Assembly (NCBI GenBank): GCA_001805125.1
Contig: MHEF01000111.1
Location: 19,112-31,127 of the forward strand
DNA from: Nitrospirae bacterium RBG_13_39_12
Lineage (GTDB): Bacteria > Nitrospirota > Thermodesulfovibrionia > Thermodesulfovibrionales > SM23-35
Length of the DNA: 12,016 nt
Reading direction: 5' to 3'
Below are positions 6,218 to 12,016 of the stretch, piece after piece. Below the pieces are notes generated by a model. That model worked only from the letters and a program-made list of their open reading frames with translations. It did not search any database and had not been told where the DNA came from. Made by a program: the position numbers and the translations under genes. How positions within the stretch are numbered: position 1 is the first letter of the stretch; each line of letters begins with the position of its first letter.

Positions 6218-7471
6218 ATGAATACTATTATGATAGTTGCTGGCGAAAGCTCCGGTGAATTATACGGCTCGCTCCTTGCAATTGCACTTAAAGGCAAATG
6301 GCCTGATGTTAATATAATCGGCGTTGGTGGAGAGAGAATGAACAGGGCAGGGGTTCAACTTATCTCAAGCATATCAGATGCTTTCGGCCTTGTTGAGGTT
6401 ATTTCAGCATATAGCAAAATAAAGACAGCTTTCGAAAATGCTGTTAAGGCGCTTAAAAAATTTAAACCTGTCGTTCTTGTTCTTATCGATTACCCTGATT
6501 TCAATATGAAATTAGCAAAAGTGGCCAAGGCGCTCGGGATAAAGATACTGTATTACGTAAGTCCCCAGGTATGGGCATGGCGTAAAGGCAGGGTTAAGAA
6601 GCTCGCCGGCATAGTTGACAGGATGGCGGTCATCCTCCCTTTTGAAGAAAATATATATAGAAAAGCAGGAGTTAAATGTGAGTTCGTAGGCCACCCGATA
6701 TTTGAAGAGATTGAGACTATTTTAGAAGAAGTTAGAAGTAAAAATTTAGATGTCAGAGCTAATCCCCCCCCCAGCCCCCCCTTGATAAGGGGGGGATTGG
6801 AGGGGGGGTCTTCTCTGAACCCCGAACTTCGAACTTACTTTAAAGCTGCTCTTGGGCTCAATCCGGACAAACCGCTTCTTTCCCTTCTTCCTGGCAGCAG
6901 ACCCCATGAACTCAGAAGGCTCCTGCCTTTGATGATAGATGTTATCAGGCAATTCAAGACTGATCCCGAAATAAATTCCGGTAAGGTTCATCAGTTCTGT
7001 ATTCCCCTTGCTCCTAATACAGACGAAGGGAGATATATCAGCTATCTTGAAGCACTCAGGCAGGAAGGCGTAGTTATCAAGAAAGGTGAATCGGTAAGGA
7101 TACTTGCCGCCTCTGATATAGCAGTAGTCGCCTCAGGCACTGCGACTCTTCAGGCTGCGTTCCTCAATGTTCCAATGGTTGTTATATATAAACTTTCCCC
7201 TTTAACTTATCTGCTCGGAAAACTTATTGTGAATGTCAAACACATATCACTGGTCAATATTCTTTCGGGCAGAGAAGTTGTAACTGAACTCCTTCAGAAA
7301 AGGGCTAATCCTGAAAATATAATGATAGTGCTTAAAAAAATTATGTCTGATGCAAATTATAGACAAGAGATGCTTAACTACTTCAAATTAATCAAAGAAC
7401 CATTTTCTTGTATGAGAGCCTCAAAAAGGGTTGCTGAGATTATATTGGAAATGACAATATGGAGAAAATAG
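6218..7471 (+). CDS. lpxB: Lipid A disaccharide synthase
   Basis: LpxB is a peripheral inner-membrane glycosyltransferase (family GT19) joining UDP-diacylglucosamine and lipid X to form the lipid A disaccharide. Diagnostic segments are AGESSGELYG (8-17), IDYPDFNMKLA (90-100, with the conserved Asp), YVSPQVWAWRKGR (113-125), EFVGHP (155-160), LLPGSRPHEL (223-232) and SGTATLQAAFLNVPM (306-320). At 417 residues it is longer than the usual 380 or so. The excess is residues about 171-207, a proline- and glycine-rich segment (NPPPSPPLIRGGLEGG) in the linker between the two Rossmann halves, encoded by a GC-rich palindrome flanked by filler. The frame is intact and all downstream motifs are present. 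No clear ribosome binding site precedes the ATG, and a second ATG at 6230 is possible. The 66-base gap after gnnB shows nothing else. Confidence 0.94.
   Translation: MNTIMIVAGESSGELYGSLLAIALKGKWPDVNIIGVGGERMNRAGVQLISSISDAFGLVEVISAYSKIKTAFENAVKALKKFKPVVLVLIDYPDFNMKLAKVAKALGIKILYYVSPQVWAWRKGRVKKLAGIVDRMAVILPFEENIYRKAGVKCEFVGHPIFEEIETILEEVRSKNLDVRANPPPSPPLIRGGLEGGSSLNPELRTYFKAALGLNPDKPLLSLLPGSRPHELRRLLPLMIDVIRQFKTDPEINSGKVHQFCIPLAPNTDEGRYISYLEALRQEGVVIKKGESVRILAASDIAVVASGTATLQAAFLNVPMVVIYKLSPLTYLLGKLIVNVKHISLVNILSGREVVTELLQKRANPENIMIVLKKIMSDANYRQEMLNYFKLIKEPFSCMRASKRVAEIILEMTIWRK
6728..6836. repeat. GC-rich palindrome with filler flanks, inserted in frame in lpxB
   Basis: The core (6761-6809) contains runs of 9 C (6764-6772), 7 C (6775-6781), 7 G (6789-6795) and 7 G (6802-6808) around TTGATAA, so it folds as nested stems. 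It encodes PPPSPPLIRGGLEGG. Flanks GAAGTTAGAAGTAAAAA (left) and GAACTTCGAACTTACTT (right) are simple-repeat filler in complementary orientation. A related core occurs in waaA at 7620-7666. The exact insertion limits cannot be fixed without an uninterrupted homologue. Confidence 0.8.
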
Positions 7472-7484
7472 TTAAAATTTAGAA

Positions 7485-8774
7485 ATGTATTTTTTTTACA
7501 GTCTTATATATATAATTGCTTTGTTTTTTTTACTGCCTTTTCATTATCTGAAAAGACCAAAAAACCTCAGAAAAAGATGGCTAAGAGAAAAATTCGGTTT
7601 TTTTAACCTTGAGACCTTTACCCCCCCATATCCCCCCCTTGGTAAGGGGGGGAATGGGGGGGTGGTCTGGGTTCACGCTGTATCTATTGGAGAGGTTATG
7701 GCAGCACTTCCATTGATCAAAAGTTTAAGAGAAACATATACATCAAGAAGGATTATCCTATCAACAGTCACTGACACAGGTCAAAAGGTAGCAAGGGAAA
7801 GGGCATCGGGAGGTACAACGATTGTTTATCTACCATTGGATATCACTTTAATTCTGAATAAAATTCTTAAAGGTATCAGACCAGAGATTCTGATTATAAT
7901 CGAGACAGAATTATGGCCAAATTTGTTCAAGGCTTTTAAGGATAACAGCATCCCTATTATTGTACTCAATGGAAGGATCTCTGAAAAATCATTCAAAGGT
8001 TATAAAAAAATTTCTTTTTTTATGAAGAGGGTTCTTTCCTGTGTTGATTTCTTCGGGATGCAGGGCAAAATAGACTCTGAAAGGATAAGAAACCTTGGCA
8101 TCAATAGCAGCAGGGTTGAGAATTTAGGTAATTTTAAGTTCGATACAAAACCACCTTCACAAATTCCTGAATGGACAAAAAATATAAAGGGACAGGTCAT
8201 CACAGCAGGAAGCACCCATGAAGGAGAGGAAGAACTCATAGCTTCTATATATGTTGAGATTAAAAAAGACATTCCGAACCTCAATTTAATAATTGCTCCG
8301 CGACACCCTGAGAGGTTTAAACCAGTTGAAGACATGCTCAGATTAAATAGACTCAACTTTATAAAACGATCAGATCTCCTGCAGTCTAAAACTAAAGATT
8401 CCATAATTTCAGGGACTATTATACTACTGGATACAATTGGTGAACTCTCTGCTATTTATGGAATATCAGATATTGCAATCATCGGTAAGAGTTTCAAAGG
8501 ATATGGGGGTCAGAACCCCCTTGAACCAGCATACTGGGGGAAACCCATACTATGCGGCCCGCACATGGAGAATTTCCCGGTAATCAACGATTTCTATAAG
8601 GCAGGGGCTGCTATCGAGGTGGATGAAGAAGGGGTTTATCAAAAATTAAAAGAGATTCTCCTTGCACCCGAAAAAGCGACTCAAATTGGTTCAAAGGCAC
8701 AGGAATTATATAGAAAGAACACAGGTGCCGTTGAACGTGCAATGGAAGTTATTGCAAGGTACATACATAAATAG
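7485..8774 (+). CDS. waaA: 3-deoxy-D-manno-octulosonic acid (Kdo) transferase
   Basis: WaaA (KdtA, family GT30) adds Kdo from CMP-Kdo to the lipid A precursor at the cytoplasmic face of the inner membrane. Residues about 4-21 (FYSLIYIIALFFLLPFHY) form the usual N-terminal membrane anchor. HAVSIGE (64-70) contains the catalytic-base glutamate, Glu70. Further signatures are ETELWPNL (140-147), NGRISEKSFKGY (162-173), GSTHEGEE (242-249), APRHPERF (271-278) and the CMP-Kdo-binding GGQNPLEPA (341-349). The 429 residues match the family length. Residues about 46-61, TPPYPPLGKGGNGGVV, come from a GC-rich palindrome just ahead of the catalytic strand. The start is 13 bases after the lpxB stop with no obvious ribosome binding site. 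Whether it adds one, two or more Kdo residues cannot be read from the sequence. Confidence 0.94.
   Translation: MYFFYSLIYIIALFFLLPFHYLKRPKNLRKRWLREKFGFFNLETFTPPYPPLGKGGNGGVVWVHAVSIGEVMAALPLIKSLRETYTSRRIILSTVTDTGQKVARERASGGTTIVYLPLDITLILNKILKGIRPEILIIIETELWPNLFKAFKDNSIPIIVLNGRISEKSFKGYKKISFFMKRVLSCVDFFGMQGKIDSERIRNLGINSSRVENLGNFKFDTKPPSQIPEWTKNIKGQVITAGSTHEGEEELIASIYVEIKKDIPNLNLIIAPRHPERFKPVEDMLRLNRLNFIKRSDLLQSKTKDSIISGTIILLDTIGELSAIYGISDIAIIGKSFKGYGGQNPLEPAYWGKPILCGPHMENFPVINDFYKAGAAIEVDEEGVYQKLKEILLAPEKATQIGSKAQELYRKNTGAVERAMEVIARYIHK
7620..7666. repeat. GC-rich palindrome inserted in frame in waaA
   Basis: C runs at 7621-7627 and 7632-7638 and G runs at 7646-7652 and 7656-7662, seven bases each, surround TTGGTAA. 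They form two nested G-C stems. The order and spacing of runs match the lpxB copy, and the encoded peptide PPYPPLGKGGNGG is of the same kind as the lpxB insert. The frame is kept. Confidence 0.8.
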
Positions 8775-8859
8775 TAAAATACATCAAGGTAAAATCCTCA
8801 AGAATGGGCTTATCTTACATTTCAAGTTAAAACATTTATGTCATCCGATACTAAAACTT

Positions 8860-9285
8860 ATGAAATATTTTTCAAAAATTAAAGAGCATATAATAAGACT
8901 TAATAAAAAAGGATTATCAACAGCCCAAATCGCCTCTGCTGTTGCGCTTGGTAATCTCATTGGTTTTATACCAATATTAGGCACCCACACAATAGCAGCC
9001 ATTGGTCTTGCATATATCTTCAGGCTCAATCCCCTTATTGTCTTTCTAGGCACACAGATTTCAAACCCCATATCATATCCCTTTCAAATTTTCATCAGTG
9101 CAGAAATAGGCAACCTGATTCTGAAGGGAAGGTTCCTTGAAATTGAATTTTCACGGGAAATAAATTACCTTAACCATTACATTTTTCCGATAATTGTTGG
9201 GAGTCTCGTCCTCGGAATTATTGTGTCAGGCTTATCTTATACATTAGTAAAGTACTTCCTAAACAAAAGACGAGGCTTAAGATGA
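8860..9285 (+). CDS. DUF2062 family small membrane protein
   Basis: This is a 141-residue integral membrane protein. A short basic N-terminus (KIKEHIIRLNKKG) is followed by the family's hydrophobic signature with its Gly/Pro pattern, NLIGFIPILGTHTIAAIGLA (32-51), then RLNPLIVFLGTQISNPISYP (55-74) and a last membrane segment at about 108-133. The biochemical role of DUF2062 is not known to me; the domain is found alone or joined to glycosyltransferases. Its position between waaA and lpxK suggests a job in lipid A or LPS assembly or transport. The ATG at 8860 is the only sensible start. The open frame reaches back into waaA to 8662, but those residues do not resemble the family. No clear ribosome binding site is seen, and the 85 bases after waaA hold nothing else. 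Confidence 0.8.
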   Translation: MKYFSKIKEHIIRLNKKGLSTAQIASAVALGNLIGFIPILGTHTIAAIGLAYIFRLNPLIVFLGTQISNPISYPFQIFISAEIGNLILKGRFLEIEFSREINYLNHYIFPIIVGSLVLGIIVSGLSYTLVKYFLNKRRGLR

Positions 9286-9377
9286 GATTTTTCCTCCGCT
9301 TACTATTTGAAAAAAACTTTTTAAAAACTTACTGTTATCCTCATGCTAAGCAGGCAAAGATATTAAAGATTTAAAAA

Positions 9378-9410
9378 TAAAGGTATCGTGGGTAAGATAC
9401 CTTTAGGGGA
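9378..9410 (+). promoter_or_regulatory. Hairpin abutting the lpxK ribosome binding site
   Basis: TAAAGGTATC (9378-9387) and GATACCTTTA (9396-9405) are perfect 10-base complements around the 8-base loop GTGGGTAA. The ribosome binding sequence AGGGGA (9405-9410) begins at the last base of the stem, 5 bases or fewer from the ATG at 9415. There is no following T run, so it is not a normal terminator. It could protect the 5' end of a processed lpxK mRNA or tune ribosome access. The rest of the 129-base gap after the DUF2062 gene is AT-rich with nothing recognisable. Confidence 0.6.
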
Positions 9411-9414
9411 CAAC

Positions 9415-10440
9415 ATGACACCTTTTGAATTCTTATATTATCTCGGCTATTCAATAAAAATGAGACATGCAATCAAAAATCAAAAAAGCCTCCCCCATAA
9501 AGTTATAAGTATTGGAAATATAACTCTTGGCGGTACTGGAAAAACCCCTGCTACTATGGCAGTAGCTGAAGAAGCGAAAAAAAGGGGATTCTCCCCTTGC
9601 ATTCTCACAAGGGGTTATAAGGGGAAAGCAGATGGTCCTTGTTTCGTAAGCATAGGTAAGGGACCGATATTAGACGAATATCAGGCAGGAGACGAAGCTA
9701 TCCTCATGGCAAAGAAATTAAAAGGGATTCCCGTTGTAAAAAGCAAAAACAGGTTTGATGCAGGTATTTTTGCAATCCAAAATCTCAAATCCAATTTTTT
9801 TTTCATCCTTGATGATGGTTTCCAGCACCGGAGTCTTTTCAGGGATAAAGATATACTGCTGTTAGACGGTAAAAACCCTTTTGGAAACAGAAGGCTTCTA
9901 CCGATAGGTTCGTTAAGAGAACCCATCAATTGCATTGGCAAGGCAGATATTATTGTAATTACAAAGACGGATAAAACCATTAGTCAGAATTCAGAAATTA
10001 GAAATCAGAAGTCAAAAATCGATAGTTTAATTAAAGAAATAAAACAATATAACACAAAGGCCCGGATTTTCTTTGCTGGACACAGGCCTTTGAAATTCAC
10101 AACGACAACCGGAAATACATACCCTATTGACTGGGCAAAGGATAAAAAGTTCTTTGGATTCTGTGGCATAGGCAACCCCCGATCGTTTAGGGAAACTCTC
10201 CTTTCGGCAGATATGGGATTGACAGGGTTCAAATTTTTCAGGGACCATCACAGATACAGTCCGCGCGATATGCGAGCAATAACGAAGGATGCGGAAAGCA
10301 CGGGTGCGGAGTGGATTGTTACAACAGAAAAAGATATAATGAGACTCAATGGATTGGACACACAAGAGAATCTTGTCGTACTAGAAATAGAATTTACAAT
10401 TGAGGAAGGATTTTATAATGAGGTCTTTACTTTCACTTAA
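9415..10440 (+). CDS. lpxK: Tetraacyldisaccharide 4'-kinase
   Basis: LpxK phosphorylates the 4' position of the lipid A disaccharide with ATP at the inner membrane, using a P-loop fold. It has 341 residues, normal length. The Walker A stretch is SIGNITLGGTGKTP (32-45). GYKGK (68-72), QAGDEAILMA (90-99, containing the Asp that family work associates with catalysis), LDDGFQHR (132-139), GIGNPRSF (251-258), RDHHRYS (276-282, the conserved histidine pair) and TTEKD (303-307) all follow in family order. The ATG at 9415 with AGGGGA just upstream is preferred to the GTG at 9388, which lies in a hairpin loop. Residues about 190-202, SQNSEIRNQKSKI, are encoded by filler repeat between two core strands. 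It ends 65 bases before yjbQ. Confidence 0.94.
   Translation: MTPFEFLYYLGYSIKMRHAIKNQKSLPHKVISIGNITLGGTGKTPATMAVAEEAKKRGFSPCILTRGYKGKADGPCFVSIGKGPILDEYQAGDEAILMAKKLKGIPVVKSKNRFDAGIFAIQNLKSNFFFILDDGFQHRSLFRDKDILLLDGKNPFGNRRLLPIGSLREPINCIGKADIIVITKTDKTISQNSEIRNQKSKIDSLIKEIKQYNTKARIFFAGHRPLKFTTTTGNTYPIDWAKDKKFFGFCGIGNPRSFRETLLSADMGLTGFKFFRDHHRYSPRDMRAITKDAESTGAEWIVTTEKDIMRLNGLDTQENLVVLEIEFTIEEGFYNEVFTFT
9983..10020 (+). repeat. Simple filler repeat inserted in frame in lpxK
   Basis: Overlapping units of the form CAGAAtt, CAGAAattAGAAat, CAGAAgt and CAAAAatc make up 38 bases that encode NSEIRNQKSKI. Peptides of this kind are a familiar mark of low-complexity intergenic repeats spreading into genes. 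The tract shares the 11-mer GAAGTCAAAAA with the trpE linker. Confidence 0.65.
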
Positions 10441-10444
10441 AAAG

Positions 10445-10459
10445 CCGAAAAGCGGAAAT
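10445..10459. repeat. 15-base remnant matching the trpE-trpG repeat
   Basis: CCGAAAAGCGGAAAT here is the exact reverse complement of 2145-2159, one arm of the palindromic element in the trpE-trpG gap. It lies 5 bases after the lpxK stop, in the 65-base gap before yjbQ. It may be a worn arm of the same repeat. A 15-base match in a window of this size could also be chance. Confidence 0.35.
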
Positions 10460-10505
10460 AAGAATTTTAAAAATATTTCATCACGCTTCTTTATCGGGGG
10501 ATCGA

Positions 10506-10898
10506 ATGGTTAGGTATATCAATGTCAGAAGCAAGTCAAGAACCGAATTTATCGACATTACCGGGATGGTTCAGGAAGCTGTTAAAGAAGAAGGAGTTAT
10601 GAAGGGAATTTGTTATCTATATGTTCCTCACACGACTGCTGGTATCACTATAAACGAAGGGGCAGACCCAAGCGTGCAGCGCGACATACAGAATACCCTG
10701 AGCAAGCTCATACCGCACGAAATGAATTATTTCCACAGGGAAGGTAACGCCGATGCACATATAAAATCAACTATTGTCGGTACGTCTGTTAATGTAATTA
10801 TCGATGAGGGCAGGTTACTCCTGGGCACATGGCAAGCCATTTTTTTCTGCGAGTTTGATGGTCCCAGACACAGAAGGATAGCAGTCAAATTCATATAA
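10506..10898 (+). CDS. yjbQ: YjbQ family protein (UPF0047)
   Basis: This 130-residue protein belongs to the widespread YjbQ/UPF0047 family. Members show weak thiamine-phosphate-synthase-like activity in tests, but their main role remains unsettled. Family motifs are complete: PHTTAGITINEG (41-52), HREGNADAHIKS (77-88, with the conserved histidine) and LGTWQAIFFCEFDGPR (106-121). The length is typical. GGGGGA (10496-10501) lies 4 bases before the ATG. No thiamine gene is nearby, so the context does not support a thiamine role. It is followed after 2 bases by the nuclease-like gene, suggesting coupled translation. Confidence 0.93.
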   Translation: MVRYINVRSKSRTEFIDITGMVQEAVKEEGVMKGICYLYVPHTTAGITINEGADPSVQRDIQNTLSKLIPHEMNYFHREGNADAHIKSTIVGTSVNVIIDEGRLLLGTWQAIFFCEFDGPRHRRIAVKFI

Positions 10899-10900
10899 AA

Positions 10901-11737
10901 ATGTCCGGAAATAAAACCTCTGGTAAATCTCAACCTCTCCGTGATGAGATAAAAAGACTAAGGAAGTCACTCTCAGAACTCACTCCACAATTAGACGTGC
11001 TTTTAAAACGCAGGGGTTTCAGAATTTACAAAAGGGAACCTTCAGAAGACCTGCTCCTGCCTGAGGATAAATTCATAGGAAGCTTTTATGAGATGATGAA
11101 AAAATACTCTTTTCGTCTCTTTCTGAGGGAGGTTATCAAACACCAGAAGTCTTTTAGACTCGAAGATGTCGCAAGATATGCAACCCTGGAAGTCACAAAG
11201 GATTACCTTGAATACATGACAAACATGGGTCTCGTTGAAAAATTATCCGGGGTTTTTAGACTCTCACTTGGCCCTATAAAGAGTTTCGGCGAAACACTGG
11301 AATGGTTTGTAGCAGAGATATTCAAAGTAGAATTTACAGCAGAGGCAATATGGGGAATAAGATTCAAGCGGCCAAGGGTAGGCGGTGACTATGACCTCAT
11401 TGCAAAGGTAGATGGATCAATATTATATATGGAAATAAAATCCTCCCCTCCCAAACAGATATATCAGAGCGAAATTTCTGCCTTTTTCGAAAGGGTCACT
11501 GACCTTTCACCTGAGATAAGCATTTTCTTTGTAGATACGGAACTAAGGATGAAGGATAAGATCGTACTTATGTTTGAGGAAGAGTTAAAAAAGAGGCATA
11601 CGAATCCTCCAAAGGTTACAAGAATAGAAAAAGAACTCTTCCAGATATTGGACAGGATATTTATAATAAATGCTAAGGATAGCATAACCGCAAATATCGA
11701 AAAGGTATTAAGCTGTTATTTTAGGAGGAGTCTATGA
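10901..11737 (+). CDS. Unrecognised protein with a PD-(D/E)XK nuclease signature
   Basis: I do not recognise a named family for this 278-residue protein. Residues 12-38 are a charged helix (possibly coiled coil). About 66-122 look like a winged-helix domain (SFRLEDVARYATLEVTKDYL, then MGLVEKLSGVFRLS). The C-terminal half carries the order expected of a PD-(D/E)XK endonuclease core: a helix with Glu131 and Glu135 (ETLEWFVAEIF), GGDYDLIA with Asp163/Asp165, then the strand YMEIKSSPP with Glu178-x-Lys180. A helix with SEISAFFERV and a hydrophobic strand (ISIFFVD) follow. Active-site residues are inferred from the pattern only. It could cut DNA, bind it, or be a repair or restriction-like factor. 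It starts 2 bases after yjbQ and overlaps the next gene by 4 bases. No methyltransferase or defence partner is visible. Confidence 0.8.
   Translation: MSGNKTSGKSQPLRDEIKRLRKSLSELTPQLDVLLKRRGFRIYKREPSEDLLLPEDKFIGSFYEMMKKYSFRLFLREVIKHQKSFRLEDVARYATLEVTKDYLEYMTNMGLVEKLSGVFRLSLGPIKSFGETLEWFVAEIFKVEFTAEAIWGIRFKRPRVGGDYDLIAKVDGSILYMEIKSSPPKQIYQSEISAFFERVTDLSPEISIFFVDTELRMKDKIVLMFEEELKKRHTNPPKVTRIEKELFQILDRIFIINAKDSITANIEKVLSCYFRRSL
11723..11730 (+). promoter_or_regulatory. Ribosome binding site inside the end of the nuclease-like gene
   Basis: AGGAGGAG lies within the last codons of the preceding gene, 3 bases before the ATG at 11734. It is the strongest such site in this three-gene group, which implies the small gene is well translated. 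Confidence 0.75.
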
Positions 11738-11919
11738 GTTCAACAGTTTCAATTTGTGCAACATGTGCATGGAGGGCAACCTGTCAGAAAAAATTTTCTG
11801 TTTCAGGCAGAGACATGCGCTGTGCTGAGTTTGTAAGGGATGTTACGATAAAAGAAGCACCGCAAGAGGAAGAGCCAACCAAAGAAAAAAAGAAAGATAA
11901 AAAAGAGAAAAAAAGTTAA
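11734..11919 (+). CDS. Small four-cysteine protein with a charged tail
   Basis: This 61-residue protein has an ATGA overlap with the upstream gene and a strong ribosome binding site. Residues 1-40 hold four cysteines (8, 11, 17, 30; spacing CxxC-x5-C-x12-C) within SICATCAWRATCQKKFSVSG and RDMRCAEFVRDV, a plausible zinc- or iron-sulphur-binding knot. Residues 41-61 are almost all Glu, Lys and Asp (EEEPTKEKKKDKKEKKS) and are probably disordered. I do not know its function. The tight coupling to the nuclease-like gene suggests a partner or regulator of that protein. The tail's A-rich codons are unlike the neighbours but are explained by lysine. Confidence 0.75.
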   Translation: MSSTVSICATCAWRATCQKKFSVSGRDMRCAEFVRDVTIKEAPQEEEPTKEKKKDKKEKKS

Positions 11920-11943
11920 GCAGACAATTACTAATAAGTTGTG

Positions 11944-11995
11944 AAAGATCAGCCTGAGCGTTTTCTATCAGCTTCATGGAAATGCTCAGATCTTT
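11944..11995. terminator. Long inverted repeat after the last gene, possible terminator
   Basis: AAAGATC (11944-11950) pairs with GATCTTT (11989-11995). Inside it, TGAGCGTTTTC (11955-11965) pairs with GGAAATGCTCA (11978-11988) with two G-T pairs, leaving a 4-base bulge on the left and a 12-base loop. The stem is 18 bp and starts 24 bases after the four-Cys gene stops. No T run follows directly (GCTGCGG comes next), so it may be an operon-end stability structure rather than an intrinsic terminator. Confidence 0.5.
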
Positions 11996-12016
11996 GCTGC
12001 GGTTAAGATTTTTCAT

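Noticed and set aside
6761..6809. CRISPR-like or G-quadruplex array from the C/G runs in lpxB
   Set aside because: There are no regularly spaced repeats with unique spacers; the arrangement is one nested palindrome within an intact coding frame.
8000..8404. 134-codon minus-strand frame opposite waaA
   Set aside because: It is antisense to well-conserved Kdo transferase coding sequence and has no recognisable protein features.
8662..8859. Upstream extension of the DUF2062 gene into waaA
   Set aside because: The extra residues are a shadow of the waaA C-terminus in another frame; the family-like sequence begins at the ATG at 8860.
10027..10365. 112-codon minus-strand frame opposite lpxK
   Set aside because: It is a shadow of conserved LpxK motifs with no family resemblance.
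11941..12006. 21-codon plus-strand frame starting GTG and ending WKCSDLCCG
   Set aside because: It has no ribosome binding site and coincides with the long inverted repeat, which explains the sequence better.
11790..12016. Minus-strand frame of about 75 codons entering from the right edge
   Set aside because: Most of it is antisense to the four-Cys gene (Phe/Ser runs opposite the Lys-rich tail) and it would read through the terminal hairpin. A short real gene end at the edge cannot be fully excluded.

Overview
The window reads as chromosomal housekeeping DNA from an AT-rich, Gram-negative (lipid A-making), probably anaerobic bacterium. The gene content and the mini-repeats (PPxxPPLxKGG-coding palindromes, TCATTCCGG-type palindromes, CAGAA/AAGTCAAAA filler) resemble Nitrospirota of the Thermodesulfovibrio type or deltaproteobacterial relatives. 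That placement is an inference from style, not a search result.

Layout. (1) 1-486: the end of an unrecognised gene that enters from the left edge, facing two minus-strand tRNA genes, tRNA-Cys(GCA) and tRNA-Gly(GCC), both with an encoded CCA. (2) 487-4102: a good promoter candidate, then trpE, trpG and trpD, which make anthranilate and join it to PRPP. The gaps between these three genes hold palindromic mini-repeats. trpC, trpF, trpB and trpA are not in the window. (3) 4122-10440: a lipid A block consisting of a Gfo/Idh-type dehydrogenase and a DegT-type aminotransferase (probable gnnA-gnnB), lpxB, waaA (kdtA), a DUF2062 membrane protein and lpxK. (4) 10506-11919: yjbQ, an unrecognised protein with a PD-(D/E)XK nuclease signature, and a 61-residue four-cysteine protein, tightly spaced or overlapping. 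A hairpin follows at 11944-11995.

How the genes work together. GnnA and GnnB would convert UDP-GlcNAc to the 3-amino sugar, giving a lipid A with amide-linked rather than ester-linked acyl chains at position 3. LpxB makes the disaccharide, LpxK phosphorylates it at the 4' position, and WaaA adds Kdo. All genes from trpE onward lie on the plus strand, and trpD to gnnA is only 19 bases, so the amino-acid and envelope blocks may share transcripts.

The most distinctive points are: repeat-derived segments carried in frame by lpxB, waaA, lpxK and probably trpE; the gnnAB prediction for lipid A chemistry; a 10-bp hairpin directly in front of the lpxK ribosome binding site; and the uncharacterised nuclease-like plus four-Cys gene pair, which is the best candidate here for an undescribed system. 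I see no IS element, CRISPR array, phage gene or defence cassette.
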